In this document: positions 38,273 through 48,017 of the stretch, piece after piece
How positions within the stretch are numbered: position 1 is the first letter of the stretch
Layout: every line of letters starts with the position of its first letter
From: Shewanella vesiculosa
Lineage (GTDB): Bacteria; Pseudomonadota; Gammaproteobacteria; Enterobacterales; Shewanellaceae
Assembly: GCF_021560015.1 (NCBI RefSeq)
Contig: NZ_CP073588.1
Location: forward strand, 3,642,501 to 3,706,500
DNA length: 64,000 nt
Direction: 5' to 3'
Program-made: the position numbers and the translations under genes
Notes under the pieces: model-generated
Told to the model about the DNA's origin: nothing
The model's database searches: none
What the model saw: the letters and a program-made list of their open reading frames with translations, nothing else

Positions 38273-39535
38273 ATGAACCGTATTTTTTATTCTTTATTTC
38301 TGTATTTATTGTTTCCGCTGGTGGTGCTCTATCTTGCATTTCGGGCAATAAAAAGTGTCGATTACCGTCGTCGTTGGTCTGAACGTTTTGGCTTGGCGAA
38401 ACTAGAGCAAACTGATGTATTGATCCACAGCGTGTCTATGGGGGAAACCCTGGCGGCGATTCCCTTGATTAAGCAGCTTATGGCTGCGCACCCAGATTAT
38501 TTATTTACCGTCACCACTACTAGCCCAACGGGGTCTGCAGAGGTGGTAAAAGCATTTGGCGATAAGGTACAGCATTGTTATCTACCATTTGATTTTTCTT
38601 ATGCTATTAAAAAATTTCTCCGCCAATTACAGCCCAAAGTATGCATTATCATGGAAACCGAGTTATGGCCTAACTTAGTCCACTTTGCCGCGCGGCAACA
38701 AGTGACTGTGATTTTAGCCAATGCACGTTTGTCGCAAAAATCAGCCGATAAATACGCTAAAAAGCGTCGTTTAGCAGTACCTATGTTAAATAAACTCAAG
38801 TTGATTACTGTTCAAACTCAGGCTGAAGCAGAGCGGTTTATTCATCTGGGAGTGGAAGCTGAACGCCTACAGGTGTGTGGCAGTTTGAAGTTTGATCTCA
38901 CGATTGATCCCATTAAAAAACAGCAAGCCAATATGCTTCGAGATCAATGGCATCGTGTTAATTCACCCATCTGGGTAGCAGGAAGTGTTCATCCTGGCGA
39001 GTTTGAGGCAATGTTAAGTGCCCATAAGCAGCTACTGAGTTATTTTCCAGATGCATTATTGATCATGGCACCCCGACATCCTGAGCAATTCAACTTAGCC
39101 GCGATTACGATTACTCAGTCTGGATTGACCTTAGCTAGACGCAGTATGCATGATGAAGTGAATGGGCAAACTCAAGTGTTACTTGGTGACACTATGGGGG
39201 AACTGGTTATGCTATATGGTACAGCTGATCAGGCATTTGTTGGCGGGACACTGATTAATAATGGTGGTCATAACCCGCTTGAACCTGCGGCCATGGGGCT
39301 ACCTGTGTATGTTGGTCCCAATCATTGGGATTTTGCTGAGATTACGCAATTACTCGCAGATGCCGGAGCATTAAGCTGCATTACTTCTGCAGAACAGTTA
39401 GCCCAAGAGTTACAACATAAGTTCACAGATAACCCCCTATATCAATCGGCGTCTTTTGCCGCTCTTGCAGTGGTTGAGCAAAATCGTGGTGCCTTATTAA
39501 AGCAGTTTACATTGATCAATCAACTTATCGTTTAA
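38273..39535 (+). CDS. waaA: 3-deoxy-D-manno-octulosonic acid transferase
   Basis: 420 aa, the normal length. An N-terminal membrane anchor (residues 2-25) is followed by a GT30 glycosyltransferase. SVSMGETLAAIPLI has the conserved Glu and METELWPNL the second conserved block; FVGGTLINNGGHNPLEPAA is the C-terminal donor-binding region. It adds Kdo to lipid IVA in the inner membrane. It faces kdkA, whose product phosphorylates Kdo in lineages with a single Kdo, and opens the LPS region. Confidence 0.96.
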   Translation: MNRIFYSLFLYLLFPLVVLYLAFRAIKSVDYRRRWSERFGLAKLEQTDVLIHSVSMGETLAAIPLIKQLMAAHPDYLFTVTTTSPTGSAEVVKAFGDKVQHCYLPFDFSYAIKKFLRQLQPKVCIIMETELWPNLVHFAARQQVTVILANARLSQKSADKYAKKRRLAVPMLNKLKLITVQTQAEAERFIHLGVEAERLQVCGSLKFDLTIDPIKKQQANMLRDQWHRVNSPIWVAGSVHPGEFEAMLSAHKQLLSYFPDALLIMAPRHPEQFNLAAITITQSGLTLARRSMHDEVNGQTQVLLGDTMGELVMLYGTADQAFVGGTLINNGGHNPLEPAAMGLPVYVGPNHWDFAEITQLLADAGALSCITSAEQLAQELQHKFTDNPLYQSASFAALAVVEQNRGALLKQFTLINQLIV

Positions 39536-39579
39536 TCTTGAACGGTTAATCGTATGATAAGGCCAGACGATGACTTGGT

Positions 39580-40309
39580 TTAGATAGGATTAACGCTTTG
39601 ATAACCTTTAAGTAATTGCTGCCAGTGCTGTTGATTAAATTGCAGCGTAGCGAGTTTGGCGAGTTCTTTTTTAAAAGAACGTAGTAACCGCTGCAGATTG
39701 GCTTGTTGCCAGCTGGCTTGTGGTTGACGTAATTCACCTCTATCAAAATCAATTAGATAGAATTTCCCTTGAGCCAGTAGGATATTTTTAGCATTTAGAT
39801 CTGCGTGATACACCCCCACGCAGATGAAATTTGGCAATGGTCTCACCGAGTAAATACCATTGTGCTTCTGTCATTGGCTTATGGCGTAAATGCGCCACTA
39901 AATCGTTTGATCCCGCGACATGTTCAATGATGATGTCGGCCCGATACCATAAACCAAAGCGCTCAACATTCGCTGCTATTGGACGTGGAACAGCAAAGCC
40001 TTCTTGATATAAGGTTTCCAGTATGGCTAATTCAGCCACAGCGCGAGTATGTTGTAGGCCAGTATAAAGATAGGCATCACGGCTCAACTTTTCCATCATC
40101 CCACCACGCCAGTAATGACGTAACACCCATGTTTGCGGCGAATCCGAGTTATCGGTTTTGACAAACCAGGTGGTATAACGCCCCTTAGATTGACCGACAA
40201 TGGCATTTCTTTGTTGCCAAGCCTCTACGGCAAAGTCGTGAGGTTCCAGTTGTTGGGCTGTAGTTTCACACCAGGCAATATGGCCAAGTTGAGTGGTTTT
40301 TATTTGCAT
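39580..40309 (-). pseudogene. kdkA: Kdo kinase KdkA, interrupted by +1 frameshift
   Basis: One gene in two frames. The 5' part (40309 to 39788) has the kinase-like N-lobe with HYWRGG and YHxL-type residues, ending LGETIAKFHLRGGV then out of frame. The 3' part in the next frame begins GVYHADLNAKNILL and continues with DFDRGELR. Removing one G from the run of five (C5 at 39813-39817, plus strand) gives FHLRGVYHADLN, the catalytic loop with its Asp. The intact protein would have about 240 aa. The frameshift falls inside a 9-bp hairpin (ATCTGCGTG/CACGCAGAT). KdkA phosphorylates Kdo-lipid IVA at the 4 position, so loss would alter the LPS core. Sequencing error is possible. Confidence 0.9.
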
Positions 40310-40419
40310 CTAATTATCAATAGCATTGGCGAGATTGTGGATCGAAATAACATTATACCTTAAGATCACTTACTTGCCTCCACCGTCTTACTTCTTCATT
40401 TAAGCATATTGGATAATCA

Positions 40420-41481
40420 ATGAAAGCTGACTTTAGTGCGATACGTTCATTATGTTTACTGCGTTTATCTGCTATTGGTGATGTTTGCCACGCTGTAGCT
40501 ATGGTGCAGGCTATTCAAAAACAGTATCCCGATCTGAGTATCACTTGGGTTATTGGCAAGATCGAATATCAGTTACTTAAACACTTGCCTGGCATTGAGT
40601 TTGTTATTTTCGATAAGTCTAAGGGCTGGCGTAGCTATGTACAGTTACGTCGTGATCTACATGGTCAGCGTTTTGATGTATTGCTGCACATGCAAGTTGC
40701 CTTGCGCGCAACCATAGCATCGTTAATGATTAAGGCCCGAGTGCGGGTCGGATTTGATAATGCAAGAGCCAAAGAAGGTCAATGGTTGGTTACCAATCAT
40801 GCCGTTGAGCCCTTGGCCACGCCGCATGTATTAGATGGTTTTATGGGCTTTGCTAATGCCATTGGCGTAGAAGACTTAACCCCAAGCTGGAATATTCCGG
40901 TACCGCAAGCCGATACTGATTTTGCTAAACGGCTCGTGGGTGATGATAAGGTGTTGGTGATTTGTGCTGCTGCCAGTAAAGCAGAGCGTAATTGGCTGCC
41001 AGAGCGTTACGCTGCCGTAGCCGATTACGCCATTGATCAAGGTTACCGAGTGATGCTGTGTGGCGGCCCAAGCGCGCTAGAACAAACCTTAGCAGATGTG
41101 ATTCAATCTCATAGTCAGCAGCCCTTTGATAATCAAGTGGGCAAGACATCGCTTACGCAACTGCTTGCGGTGTTAAAGCAAGCGACAATAGTGCTTGCAC
41201 CAGATACCGGGCCATTACATATGGCGGTGACTCAAGGTACTCCGGTTATTGGTTTATATGCTCATTCTAATCCCGGGCGAACGGGTCCCTATTTTTCTCG
41301 CCAATACACTGTGAGTGTATACCCGCAAGTAATAGCAAAACAATTTGATGCACCAGTGAAGTGGGGCACGCGCGCTAAAGGCGAGCATTTAATGGCAATA
41401 ATAGAGGTTGATGAGGTTATTGCCTCCTTCAAACAGTTTTGCGCAGAGCAATACACAGTTTCAGCTGCTGGTTTACGCTGA
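40420..41481 (+). CDS. LPS heptosyltransferase-like GT9
   Basis: 353 aa glycosyltransferase family 9. CLLRLSAIGDVCHAVAMVQAI is the N-terminal GT9 block; VLAPDTGPLHMAVTQGTPVIGLYAHSNPGRTGPY carries the donor-binding Asp-x-GxxH region. It belongs to heptosyltransferases of inner core biosynthesis. It is not clearly WaaC or WaaF. It precedes the GT4 gene by 53 bp, probably in one transcript that ends at 42558. Confidence 0.9.
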   Translation: MKADFSAIRSLCLLRLSAIGDVCHAVAMVQAIQKQYPDLSITWVIGKIEYQLLKHLPGIEFVIFDKSKGWRSYVQLRRDLHGQRFDVLLHMQVALRATIASLMIKARVRVGFDNARAKEGQWLVTNHAVEPLATPHVLDGFMGFANAIGVEDLTPSWNIPVPQADTDFAKRLVGDDKVLVICAAASKAERNWLPERYAAVADYAIDQGYRVMLCGGPSALEQTLADVIQSHSQQPFDNQVGKTSLTQLLAVLKQATIVLAPDTGPLHMAVTQGTPVIGLYAHSNPGRTGPYFSRQYTVSVYPQVIAKQFDAPVKWGTRAKGEHLMAIIEVDEVIASFKQFCAEQYTVSAAGLR

Positions 41482-41534
41482 TAGAAGATCAGCGATTATT
41501 CTGTTCGGTGACATATTCAATATGGAAAGGTTAA

Positions 41535-42530
41535 ATGAAAATCTTACATGTACTACTTTGCCGAGGACCGTTTCCGGCGTTTAAGTTTGGCGGTACTGAG
41601 CGCGTGGTATGGTCATTGGCTACCGCTCAAAAACAGCAAGGTCACGAAGTTAAGTTTTTGATGCGCCCACATGATATTAGGCCTGAAGGAACCTTGTTGT
41701 ACGATAAGAGAAAATCATTTAATCAACAGATTACTGATTGGCCTGATGTGGTGCATTTTCATTGCGCCTTTACTGGCGAATTAGATAAGCCGTTTGTGTG
41801 TACTGAACACGCCAATGCAGATAAAGCGAAACAATATGATCGCAACACTATTTTTATCTCCCAGCGCCATGCTAATAATCATCACAGTGATTGCTATGTT
41901 TACAATGGCCTAGATTGGTCTGAGTATGGCCAACCTAGCTTTGAATCTAACAGTAACTATGTTCACTTTTTGGGTAAAGCGACGGTTCGTCATAAAAACA
42001 TGACTGGCGCCGCTAAGATTGCTAAAAAAGCGGGTCATAAATTAGCGGTATTGGGCGGTAAACGATTTGAGTTTGGTAAAAAAGGCTACTTTAACCTTGA
42101 TATGAATATCGACTTTAAAGGCATGGTGGGTGGCGATGATAAATTTACGATTATTAAGCAATCACAAGCGTTATTATTTCCAGTGAGATGGCATGAACCC
42201 TTTGGCTTGGCGATAACCGAAAGCCTGTTTTTAGGTACGCCAGTTATTGGAACACCCTTTGGGTCTTTACCTGAGATTATCACCCAACCTGAAATGGGAC
42301 TTCTGACTACAGATTATAATGAGATGGTGGATGCACTGAAGCACCTAGATCGTTTTGATCGTAAAGTGTGTCACCAAGTGGCAAGGGATGTGTTTAATGC
42401 CGATGTGATGGCGCAGCAATATCAAGCCATGTACGACAAGGTGCTTAATGGTGAATATTTAAATCAGGCTGCACCTTATGCTACCCAGAGCTTATTAGAT
42501 TTACTGCCTGTTACCGAATTGATGTCATAA
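41535..42530 (+). CDS. Glycosyltransferase family 4
   Basis: 331 aa GT-B enzyme. FGGTERVVWSLA near the N-terminus is the GT4 acceptor-side loop, and the GT4 C-terminal donor region is visible as LLFPVRWHEPFGLAITESLFLGTPVIGTPFGSLPEI, with the EX7E-type Glu pair (Glu in HEPFGLAITE). A core-oligosaccharide or surface-sugar transferase is most likely; donor and acceptor sugars cannot be read. Followed by a strong terminator. Confidence 0.92.
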   Translation: MKILHVLLCRGPFPAFKFGGTERVVWSLATAQKQQGHEVKFLMRPHDIRPEGTLLYDKRKSFNQQITDWPDVVHFHCAFTGELDKPFVCTEHANADKAKQYDRNTIFISQRHANNHHSDCYVYNGLDWSEYGQPSFESNSNYVHFLGKATVRHKNMTGAAKIAKKAGHKLAVLGGKRFEFGKKGYFNLDMNIDFKGMVGGDDKFTIIKQSQALLFPVRWHEPFGLAITESLFLGTPVIGTPFGSLPEIITQPEMGLLTTDYNEMVDALKHLDRFDRKVCHQVARDVFNADVMAQQYQAMYDKVLNGEYLNQAAPYATQSLLDLLPVTELMS

Positions 42531-42557
42531 CTCGTATCATTCACGGTTAACCGTTTC

Positions 42558-42588
42558 AATAAAAAAGGCCTATTCGGCCTTTTTTATT
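42558..42588. terminator. Bidirectional terminator within the LPS region
   Basis: AATAAAAAAGGCC, loop TATTC, GGCCTTTTTTATT: a perfect 13-bp stem between convergent transcripts. Confidence 0.94.
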
Positions 42589-42596
42589 GACTCCAA

Positions 42597-43736
42597 TTAT
42601 AACCGTTCAGCTAGCTTGGGCGTGCCACTATAATGTTGCTTTAGCTGTTGGGTGAATGCATCAACAATTTGCTGCGGTGTAATTGATTTCGCTTGGCCGC
42701 TACCAGTTAAAATAATACTGTCGCCCTTGGGTTGCCATAGGGTTAAATCATTCGACATTATGGTCACTTGTGGTTTATCCATGCATACAGCTAAGTGTGC
42801 CGTAGCGGTTTCAGCGCTAATGACGATATCGCTTTGTGCAATTAAGGCGGGCAATTGAAAGAAGTTTTGCTTGGCAGTAAATGTGGTAATCGCTAAATGG
42901 TTTAGCTCGCTATCTTCAGCAACTTGAGTGGTCACTTCATTCAATTTATCTGGTGGACAGTTGAAAATATACACCAGATTTTGATATTGAAGTTCGAGAG
43001 TTAAAATCACTTGTTTAAGTTGAGCAAAAGGATAATCACGTTTATCGGCGGTGGATAAATGGTTTACAAACACCACCAGTTTATTGGTGTCATTTGCGGT
43101 TAACTTGTTAATCAGTGTGCAAGCTTGTTGTTGATAAATGGCATCAACATGAAACACTAATTGCTTTTGACCATCGACTAAATCGCCACAAGTAAGACCT
43201 AAAGCCCGCTCGAAACATTGGCCATATAAATCGGTAATATGTTGGCTGCTCTTAACCATGTCATCGTAGCTGAAGTAGGCATTTATATTATTAAAATACA
43301 GCCATTTTGCTATCGGGTTACTCAATGGTTTACTTTTAGAGGCGACGACAAAGGCTGAAGTTGATATTTTTCGAGCAATTTTTGCGAACTGCTCACTGCG
43401 ATTCTTACCAATAAATACAATTAAATCATAATTGAGCAATTGTGCTTGACTGATATAGCCTTGTCTTTGGGCGAGATCGCCAACAATGGGGTAGGTCTTA
43501 TCGATAATACCCAATGAGTCTATCCATTCATTGAGGACTTTATTGCGGCCTGTTGCCCACGATTGTGGACGACTACGACAATCATCAAACCACACATCAA
43601 TAACCAAATGTGGATACTTAGCTTTTAGGGCTTTTAACCAGACACTCTGGTAAACAAAATCACCAATGGCTAAGTGGGTCATATACAAAATACGCTGGGC
43701 ATTTTGTAATTGTGTATGGCTAATTAATGAAGACAC
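42597..43736 (-). CDS. GT9-family heptosyltransferase-like protein
   Basis: 379 aa. RILYMTHLAIGDFVYQSVWLKALKAKYP is the GT9 N-terminal block; IVISAETATAHLAVCMDKPQV is the C-terminal donor-site counterpart of DTGPLHLA with Glu-Thr. It diverges from canonical WaaC/WaaF, so the sugar transferred is uncertain. The stop-start spacing to the GT25 gene is 1 bp, indicating one operon running from 47512 down to 42597 on the minus strand. Confidence 0.88.
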   Translation of the reverse strand: MSSLISHTQLQNAQRILYMTHLAIGDFVYQSVWLKALKAKYPHLVIDVWFDDCRSRPQSWATGRNKVLNEWIDSLGIIDKTYPIVGDLAQRQGYISQAQLLNYDLIVFIGKNRSEQFAKIARKISTSAFVVASKSKPLSNPIAKWLYFNNINAYFSYDDMVKSSQHITDLYGQCFERALGLTCGDLVDGQKQLVFHVDAIYQQQACTLINKLTANDTNKLVVFVNHLSTADKRDYPFAQLKQVILTLELQYQNLVYIFNCPPDKLNEVTTQVAEDSELNHLAITTFTAKQNFFQLPALIAQSDIVISAETATAHLAVCMDKPQVTIMSNDLTLWQPKGDSIILTGSGQAKSITPQQIVDAFTQQLKQHYSGTPKLAERL

Positions 43737-43737
43737 A

Positions 43738-44520
43738 TTAATCCTTTTTTAACGCTTGAGTGAATTGACGAAATTGTTTTTCCAGCTGAGGTGTTGCGAT
43801 AAATCGCATCAATGCTCGGCTCCAATTTAACATTAACTTTGTCACACGTCGTTGAGGTGCTCTTTCTAAGTTACCGTCAGGATTAATATCTGACGGACCT
43901 TCTATGTCGACAGAAATACAGTAAGGCAGCAAGCCAAAAGGCGTTATTCCTAGGCTCCACCAAGATTTTAAATGACCATCTACTGGTTGAACAATATAAG
44001 GCATATTTTTAATCAGTGACTCTGCACCACGACGACTAATGGCTTGGGCCATTGCCCCAAGTGGAAATTTTTTATAGGTCACAAATTCAAATTCACCATA
44101 GTGCATCGACGACTGAATATTTTTACGACTTTTTCGTGTCAATGGATATAGCTTAATAAAGTCCCAATCCATGGTGGGCAGATTGAGGATCATGTTGATT
44201 GTATCGGCAAAGTTAGCCTCAAGGTGAATATCATCTTCAAATACAAAGGCTAAGTCTAAATCGTCGTCGATAATTTTTTGCCACGCTCGTTTGTGGCTTA
44301 AACTACAGCCGATTTCACCAGCACTGAGATCGCGATAATAATGTTGTCTGGCTATACGTGCGGGGGATACGGCTTCGATTTCTTCGCTTGATAGCAATTT
44401 ACCTTCAACAGCGTCAATGCGTTCAAACGGAATGTTAACCGCCGCAAGTTGCGCTGCAATTTGTGCCAGCCGCTCTTGCGAACGAGCCAAATTAATAACA
44501 AACACTTTGTACTTTAACAT
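43738..44520 (-). CDS. Glycosyltransferase family 25 (LOS/LPS type)
   Basis: 260 aa. VFVINLARSQERLAQI is the GT25 N-terminal signature; GEIGCSLSHKRAWQKI and LAFVFEDDIHLE supply the cysteine-containing and DD-type donor-binding blocks seen in LgtB/Lex2B-like galactosyltransferases. It probably adds a terminal hexose to the LPS core. It is similar in pattern to the GT25 gene at 48018, suggesting paralogues. Closely spaced with the GT9 gene downstream. Confidence 0.92.
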   Translation of the reverse strand: MLKYKVFVINLARSQERLAQIAAQLAAVNIPFERIDAVEGKLLSSEEIEAVSPARIARQHYYRDLSAGEIGCSLSHKRAWQKIIDDDLDLAFVFEDDIHLEANFADTINMILNLPTMDWDFIKLYPLTRKSRKNIQSSMHYGEFEFVTYKKFPLGAMAQAISRRGAESLIKNMPYIVQPVDGHLKSWWSLGITPFGLLPYCISVDIEGPSDINPDGNLERAPQRRVTKLMLNWSRALMRFIATPQLEKQFRQFTQALKKD

Positions 44521-44612
44521 GAATAATTAAGCCTTTTTCACGGAATACATTGTTGCTAAACGGGTTAAATCTCAATGCCTATTACGCTAAGAATAGGGTC
44601 AATAACCCTTTA

Positions 44613-45458
44613 TTAAATAGTGATAAAACGCTTTGCTATCGCATTGATAATCGGTTTGGGTAATTTATAGCGTTGTTGGGCTTTATTGATAAACAGATCC
44701 CAACCACTTTGTTTAATTTCATCTAATGTGTTGTCATCGATGTGACCTTTGAATAGCTCGCAAAAGTCATTTACAAATCTTACTTCTCGCTTGAGCGATG
44801 AATTACTGTAGCCTCGGCCAGCGTAGTGAATAAAACTGGCATCGCGATAATGCTCTGGCCCCATAAAGTCCATGCGATTAAATTTAGGCGAAATATTCTG
44901 ATGCTTTAGACCGTCTCGGTGCAATAAGTAGTTTACATATGTTTGTTCGTAATACTTGATATGGTTACATAGCTGTTGCAGATCGTCGAGTTTAGCAATA
45001 TCAAACAATCGGTTTTGCTTCGAAATAAGCATACAACCTAAGTTGTAATACACTGGGCGATTGTTGACCACAGGCCAGTTATCGACAGGCCCCATAATTG
45101 AGGTTATTTTATCAATTACACTTTGGCGCTCTAAGTGCTCGCCTTCATTAAACAAATAAACCGTGTTCAGGTCATCGTAAACCTCAAAGATATTCTCTGC
45201 ATCGGGTTGAATAATAATGTCAGCATCGACATACAATACGCGATCATATTGTTTCAGAATTTCTTTAATATACAGTTTTTCAGTCCATGCAGGGCTGGCA
45301 GTATGTTGAGGATCTGTAATCGTGATTGGATAATGAAATTCTTTAGATACAATGAGATCCGCGCCAACTTTTTGTGCATATTGCTCAAAGCTGAGCAGTG
45401 CCGCTCGGTACATCGGATTTTCATCACCAATCGCAAGCGTGAAGATAGCTTTTTTCAT
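44613..45458 (-). CDS. GT8-like glycosyltransferase
   Basis: The start is taken at the ATG at 45458; TTG at 45470 is possible but less typical. 281 aa. VLYVDADIIIQPDAENIF carries a DxD motif in GT-A context, and the YKQ-like KLYIKEILKQYD and FIHYAGRGYS segments fit GT8-type transferases that bind UDP-sugars with a divalent cation. It lies in the hldD-GT operon. Donor unknown. Confidence 0.82.
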   Translation of the reverse strand: MKKAIFTLAIGDENPMYRAALLSFEQYAQKVGADLIVSKEFHYPITITDPQHTASPAWTEKLYIKEILKQYDRVLYVDADIIIQPDAENIFEVYDDLNTVYLFNEGEHLERQSVIDKITSIMGPVDNWPVVNNRPVYYNLGCMLISKQNRLFDIAKLDDLQQLCNHIKYYEQTYVNYLLHRDGLKHQNISPKFNRMDFMGPEHYRDASFIHYAGRGYSNSSLKREVRFVNDFCELFKGHIDDNTLDEIKQSGWDLFINKAQQRYKLPKPIINAIAKRFITI

Positions 45459-45504
45459 TATTGTATCCAAGTAAAGTAAGAGTTAGCTTAACGGTTGCTC
45501 GTCA

Positions 45505-46458
45505 TTATTGACCAATAAAGTGCTGGCTCTTAAGCCAATTTAAATACTCTGGTACCGCTTGTTCGACCGTTTTAAACTCGGCGTGATAACCGGCGGCTCT
45601 TAGTTGGGTTAAATCAGCCTGAGTGTAACTCTGATAGGCACCTTTAAGCTTATCTGGGAAAGGAATGTACTCAATGTGTCCTTTACCATGATACGCAATC
45701 ACAGCATTAGCAACATCATTGAAGCTTTGTGCTTGGCCAGTACCACAGTTATAAATGCCCGATACTGATGGATTCTGCCAGAGCCATAAATTAACCTTAA
45801 CGACATCCTCGACAAACACAAAGTCACGAAGTTGCTGGCCATTGTCATAACCATCCACACCTTCAAATAAACGACATACACCATTATGATTAATTTGGTT
45901 ATTAAAGTGGAAAGCCACACTGGCCATACCGCCTTTATGTTGCTCACGCGGACCATAGACATTGAAATAACGTAAACCAGCTACCTGGCTGGTAAGTTTT
46001 TGTTGTCTTACATACTGGTCGAATAAAAACTTGGAGTAAGCGTAGACATTCAGCGGCTTCTCGAGTTCACGTTGCTCAATAAACTTTTCGCTGCCGCCAT
46101 ATACCGAGGCCGAAGAAGCATAGATAAATTGACAGTTATTGGCTTGGCTATAATGTAATAAAGTTTTTGAATACTCGTAGTTGTTAGTCATCATAAACTT
46201 GCCATCCCACTCTGTGGTCGATGAGCAAGCACCTTGATGGAAGATTACTTCGAGTGCGTTATCAAAATCACCGGCTTGAATTTGCTTGATGAAATCATCT
46301 TTATCAAGATAGTCGGCGATTTCACAATCGGCTAAATTAAACATTTGGGTACCGTCGGTTAAATCGTCAACGGCAATAATGTCATTTCGTCCCATGGCAT
46401 TAAGTTGTTTAACTAAATTACTACCAATAAACCCTGCTGCGCCTGTAACCACTATCAT
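45505..46458 (-). CDS. hldD: ADP-L-glycero-D-manno-heptose 6-epimerase
   Basis: 317 aa SDR enzyme. The NAD(P)-binding [15 protein letters not shown] starts at residue 6. [11 protein letters not shown] has the catalytic YxxxK pair, and the ASSASVYGG segment supplies the Ser. It converts ADP-D-glycero-D-manno-heptose to the L-glycero form, the donor for inner-core heptosyltransferases in the same cluster. Operon mates are the GT9 upstream (47512) and the GT8-like gene downstream. Confidence 0.97.
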   Translation of the reverse strand: MIVVTGAAGFIGSNLVKQLNAMGRNDIIAVDDLTDGTQMFNLADCEIADYLDKDDFIKQIQAGDFDNALEVIFHQGACSSTTEWDGKFMMTNNYEYSKTLLHYSQANNCQFIYASSASVYGGSEKFIEQRELEKPLNVYAYSKFLFDQYVRQQKLTSQVAGLRYFNVYGPREQHKGGMASVAFHFNNQINHNGVCRLFEGVDGYDNGQQLRDFVFVEDVVKVNLWLWQNPSVSGIYNCGTGQAQSFNDVANAVIAYHGKGHIEYIPFPDKLKGAYQSYTQADLTQLRAAGYHAEFKTVEQAVPEYLNWLKSQHFIGQ

Positions 46459-46510
46459 AATAATATTTCCAATATTTGTGCTCTAGATGAGCAGGCTGAA
46501 CCTATTGCGA

Positions 46511-47512
46511 TTAAGATAACTTATTCAAAAAATCTGCAATTTCTTGGGACACTTGATCAAAGTCAATTAGCGACATATTACGGCCAGTTTTCTTACCAAT
46601 TGGCGGCGTATAAGTGAGTCGCTTACTCGGCTCGGTTAACGTTTGCCATCTAATATGTGGTGCTGATCGTCTACCGGCATAAAAACCGACAGTCGGTACA
46701 TTATGTAAGCCGGCAATGTGCAATGGGCCTGTTGAACCGGCAATAAACATGTCTGCGGCAACTAGCGACTCGGCAAAATCACGTAAACTGCTTAATGGTT
46801 TCGCTAACGAAACGCGTAAAGGTTGATCTGCAAGTAACGCTTGAATATTTTGGGCTAAAACCAATTCATCGCCATTATAGGTTAAAACAAAATGACAAGC
46901 TGTTTGGGTAAGGCGGTTGATTTGGCTGATCATTTTTGCCAGATCGACTTCTGCAACACTGCCCGAAGAACCACCGGTACCTGGATGAATAAAAATCAGC
47001 TTTTCATCACCTTGTTGGCCATAATATTGCTGCCATTTAGGTTTATATTCACTCATATCCCAATACTGCTTCGGTAAACTTGGGATAGGATAACCATGAT
47101 GGTGTAAAAAATGTTCTATCAACATACAGCTGCCACGCCAACAACCTTCACCTTTTTTGTAATCTGTGTTTGCTCGATGTTTATACAGATACTGATACCA
47201 ATTATGTTTCGGCACTAGCTTGTATGGAATATCAATGTTTTTTAAGAGCTTATACATTCTCATTTCAGAATGTGCCACGATGACAGCATCGTAATTTTGC
47301 TTGGCAATATGTTCTGAGATAGCCTTGTCATCACCAGAATCAGCAATAGCATTATCAATATAGGGACATGCTTCGGCAAAAGGTGTAATTACTTTGGCAA
47401 CAAATACGTCAATTGTCGCATCTGGAATGGCTTGTTTGAGTAGATAGAATGCAGGCCATGTCAGTACAAAATCGCCAATTTTATCGTGTTTGATGACTAA
47501 GATTTTTTTCAT
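46511..47512 (-). CDS. GT9-family heptosyltransferase
   Basis: 333 aa. The N-terminal ILVIKHDKIGDFVLTWPAFYLLKQ and the C-terminal MFIAGSTGPLHIAGLHNVPTVGFY are canonical GT9 blocks. HPGTGGSS in the middle is a common nucleotide-sugar contact. It starts the minus-strand operon and is followed by hldD, so it most likely transfers the heptose that hldD makes. Assignment as waaC or waaF is open. Confidence 0.92.
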   Translation of the reverse strand: MKKILVIKHDKIGDFVLTWPAFYLLKQAIPDATIDVFVAKVITPFAEACPYIDNAIADSGDDKAISEHIAKQNYDAVIVAHSEMRMYKLLKNIDIPYKLVPKHNWYQYLYKHRANTDYKKGEGCWRGSCMLIEHFLHHHGYPIPSLPKQYWDMSEYKPKWQQYYGQQGDEKLIFIHPGTGGSSGSVAEVDLAKMISQINRLTQTACHFVLTYNGDELVLAQNIQALLADQPLRVSLAKPLSSLRDFAESLVAADMFIAGSTGPLHIAGLHNVPTVGFYAGRRSAPHIRWQTLTEPSKRLTYTPPIGKKTGRNMSLIDFDQVSQEIADFLNKLS

Positions 47513-48017
47513 ATGAGTGTCTGAAAGATAAAAATATTAACTTAATTCCATCAGATGATGGGGCTCATTATAGTGTAACTTTAACGATTCTATTAACCAT
47601 CATGATGATTGAGGTATAACGCTTTTGCCAAGTATATCAACTCAAGACCGTTTGTTCATCGTTTTGCATTAGGAATTGTATTGAGGGTGAGTAAATATCG
47701 GTTGTTATTGTTAACTCATCTGGTGACAATGAAGAAGTTTTTTGACAACAAACTAAAGCGATAATATTAGTGATATACTCCCAAACCTCTCACTCTCAAA
47801 ATAGTGAAATGTATGTGAGAGACAGGACGCAAATAACCACTAATTTAATAACGGTTATTTCAAGCTTATTCAAAGGATTACATCAAATGTCACTGGCAAA
47901 AGTAACCTAACTGAAGCATCGACCATTTTATTCAGCAGATACCATCACGACTGAGTATTATTGGGTTAATCGTCAGTAGTTGAACATGATTAAAATAGGT
48001 GTTTGGGTTATTAGTAT
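47513..48017. other. Divergent intergenic region in the LPS cluster
   Basis: No gene is supported. It contains a hairpin-capable AATAACC...GGTTATT at about 47830-47862 and a seven-codon frame after an AAAGGA site at 47888 (MSLAKVT), too short to judge. No JUMPstart/ops element seen. Confidence 0.5.

Noticed and set aside
47888..47911. Seven-codon frame MSLAKVT with AAAGGA upstream in the LPS divergent region
   Set aside because: Too short to distinguish from chance; no terminator or conservation evidence.
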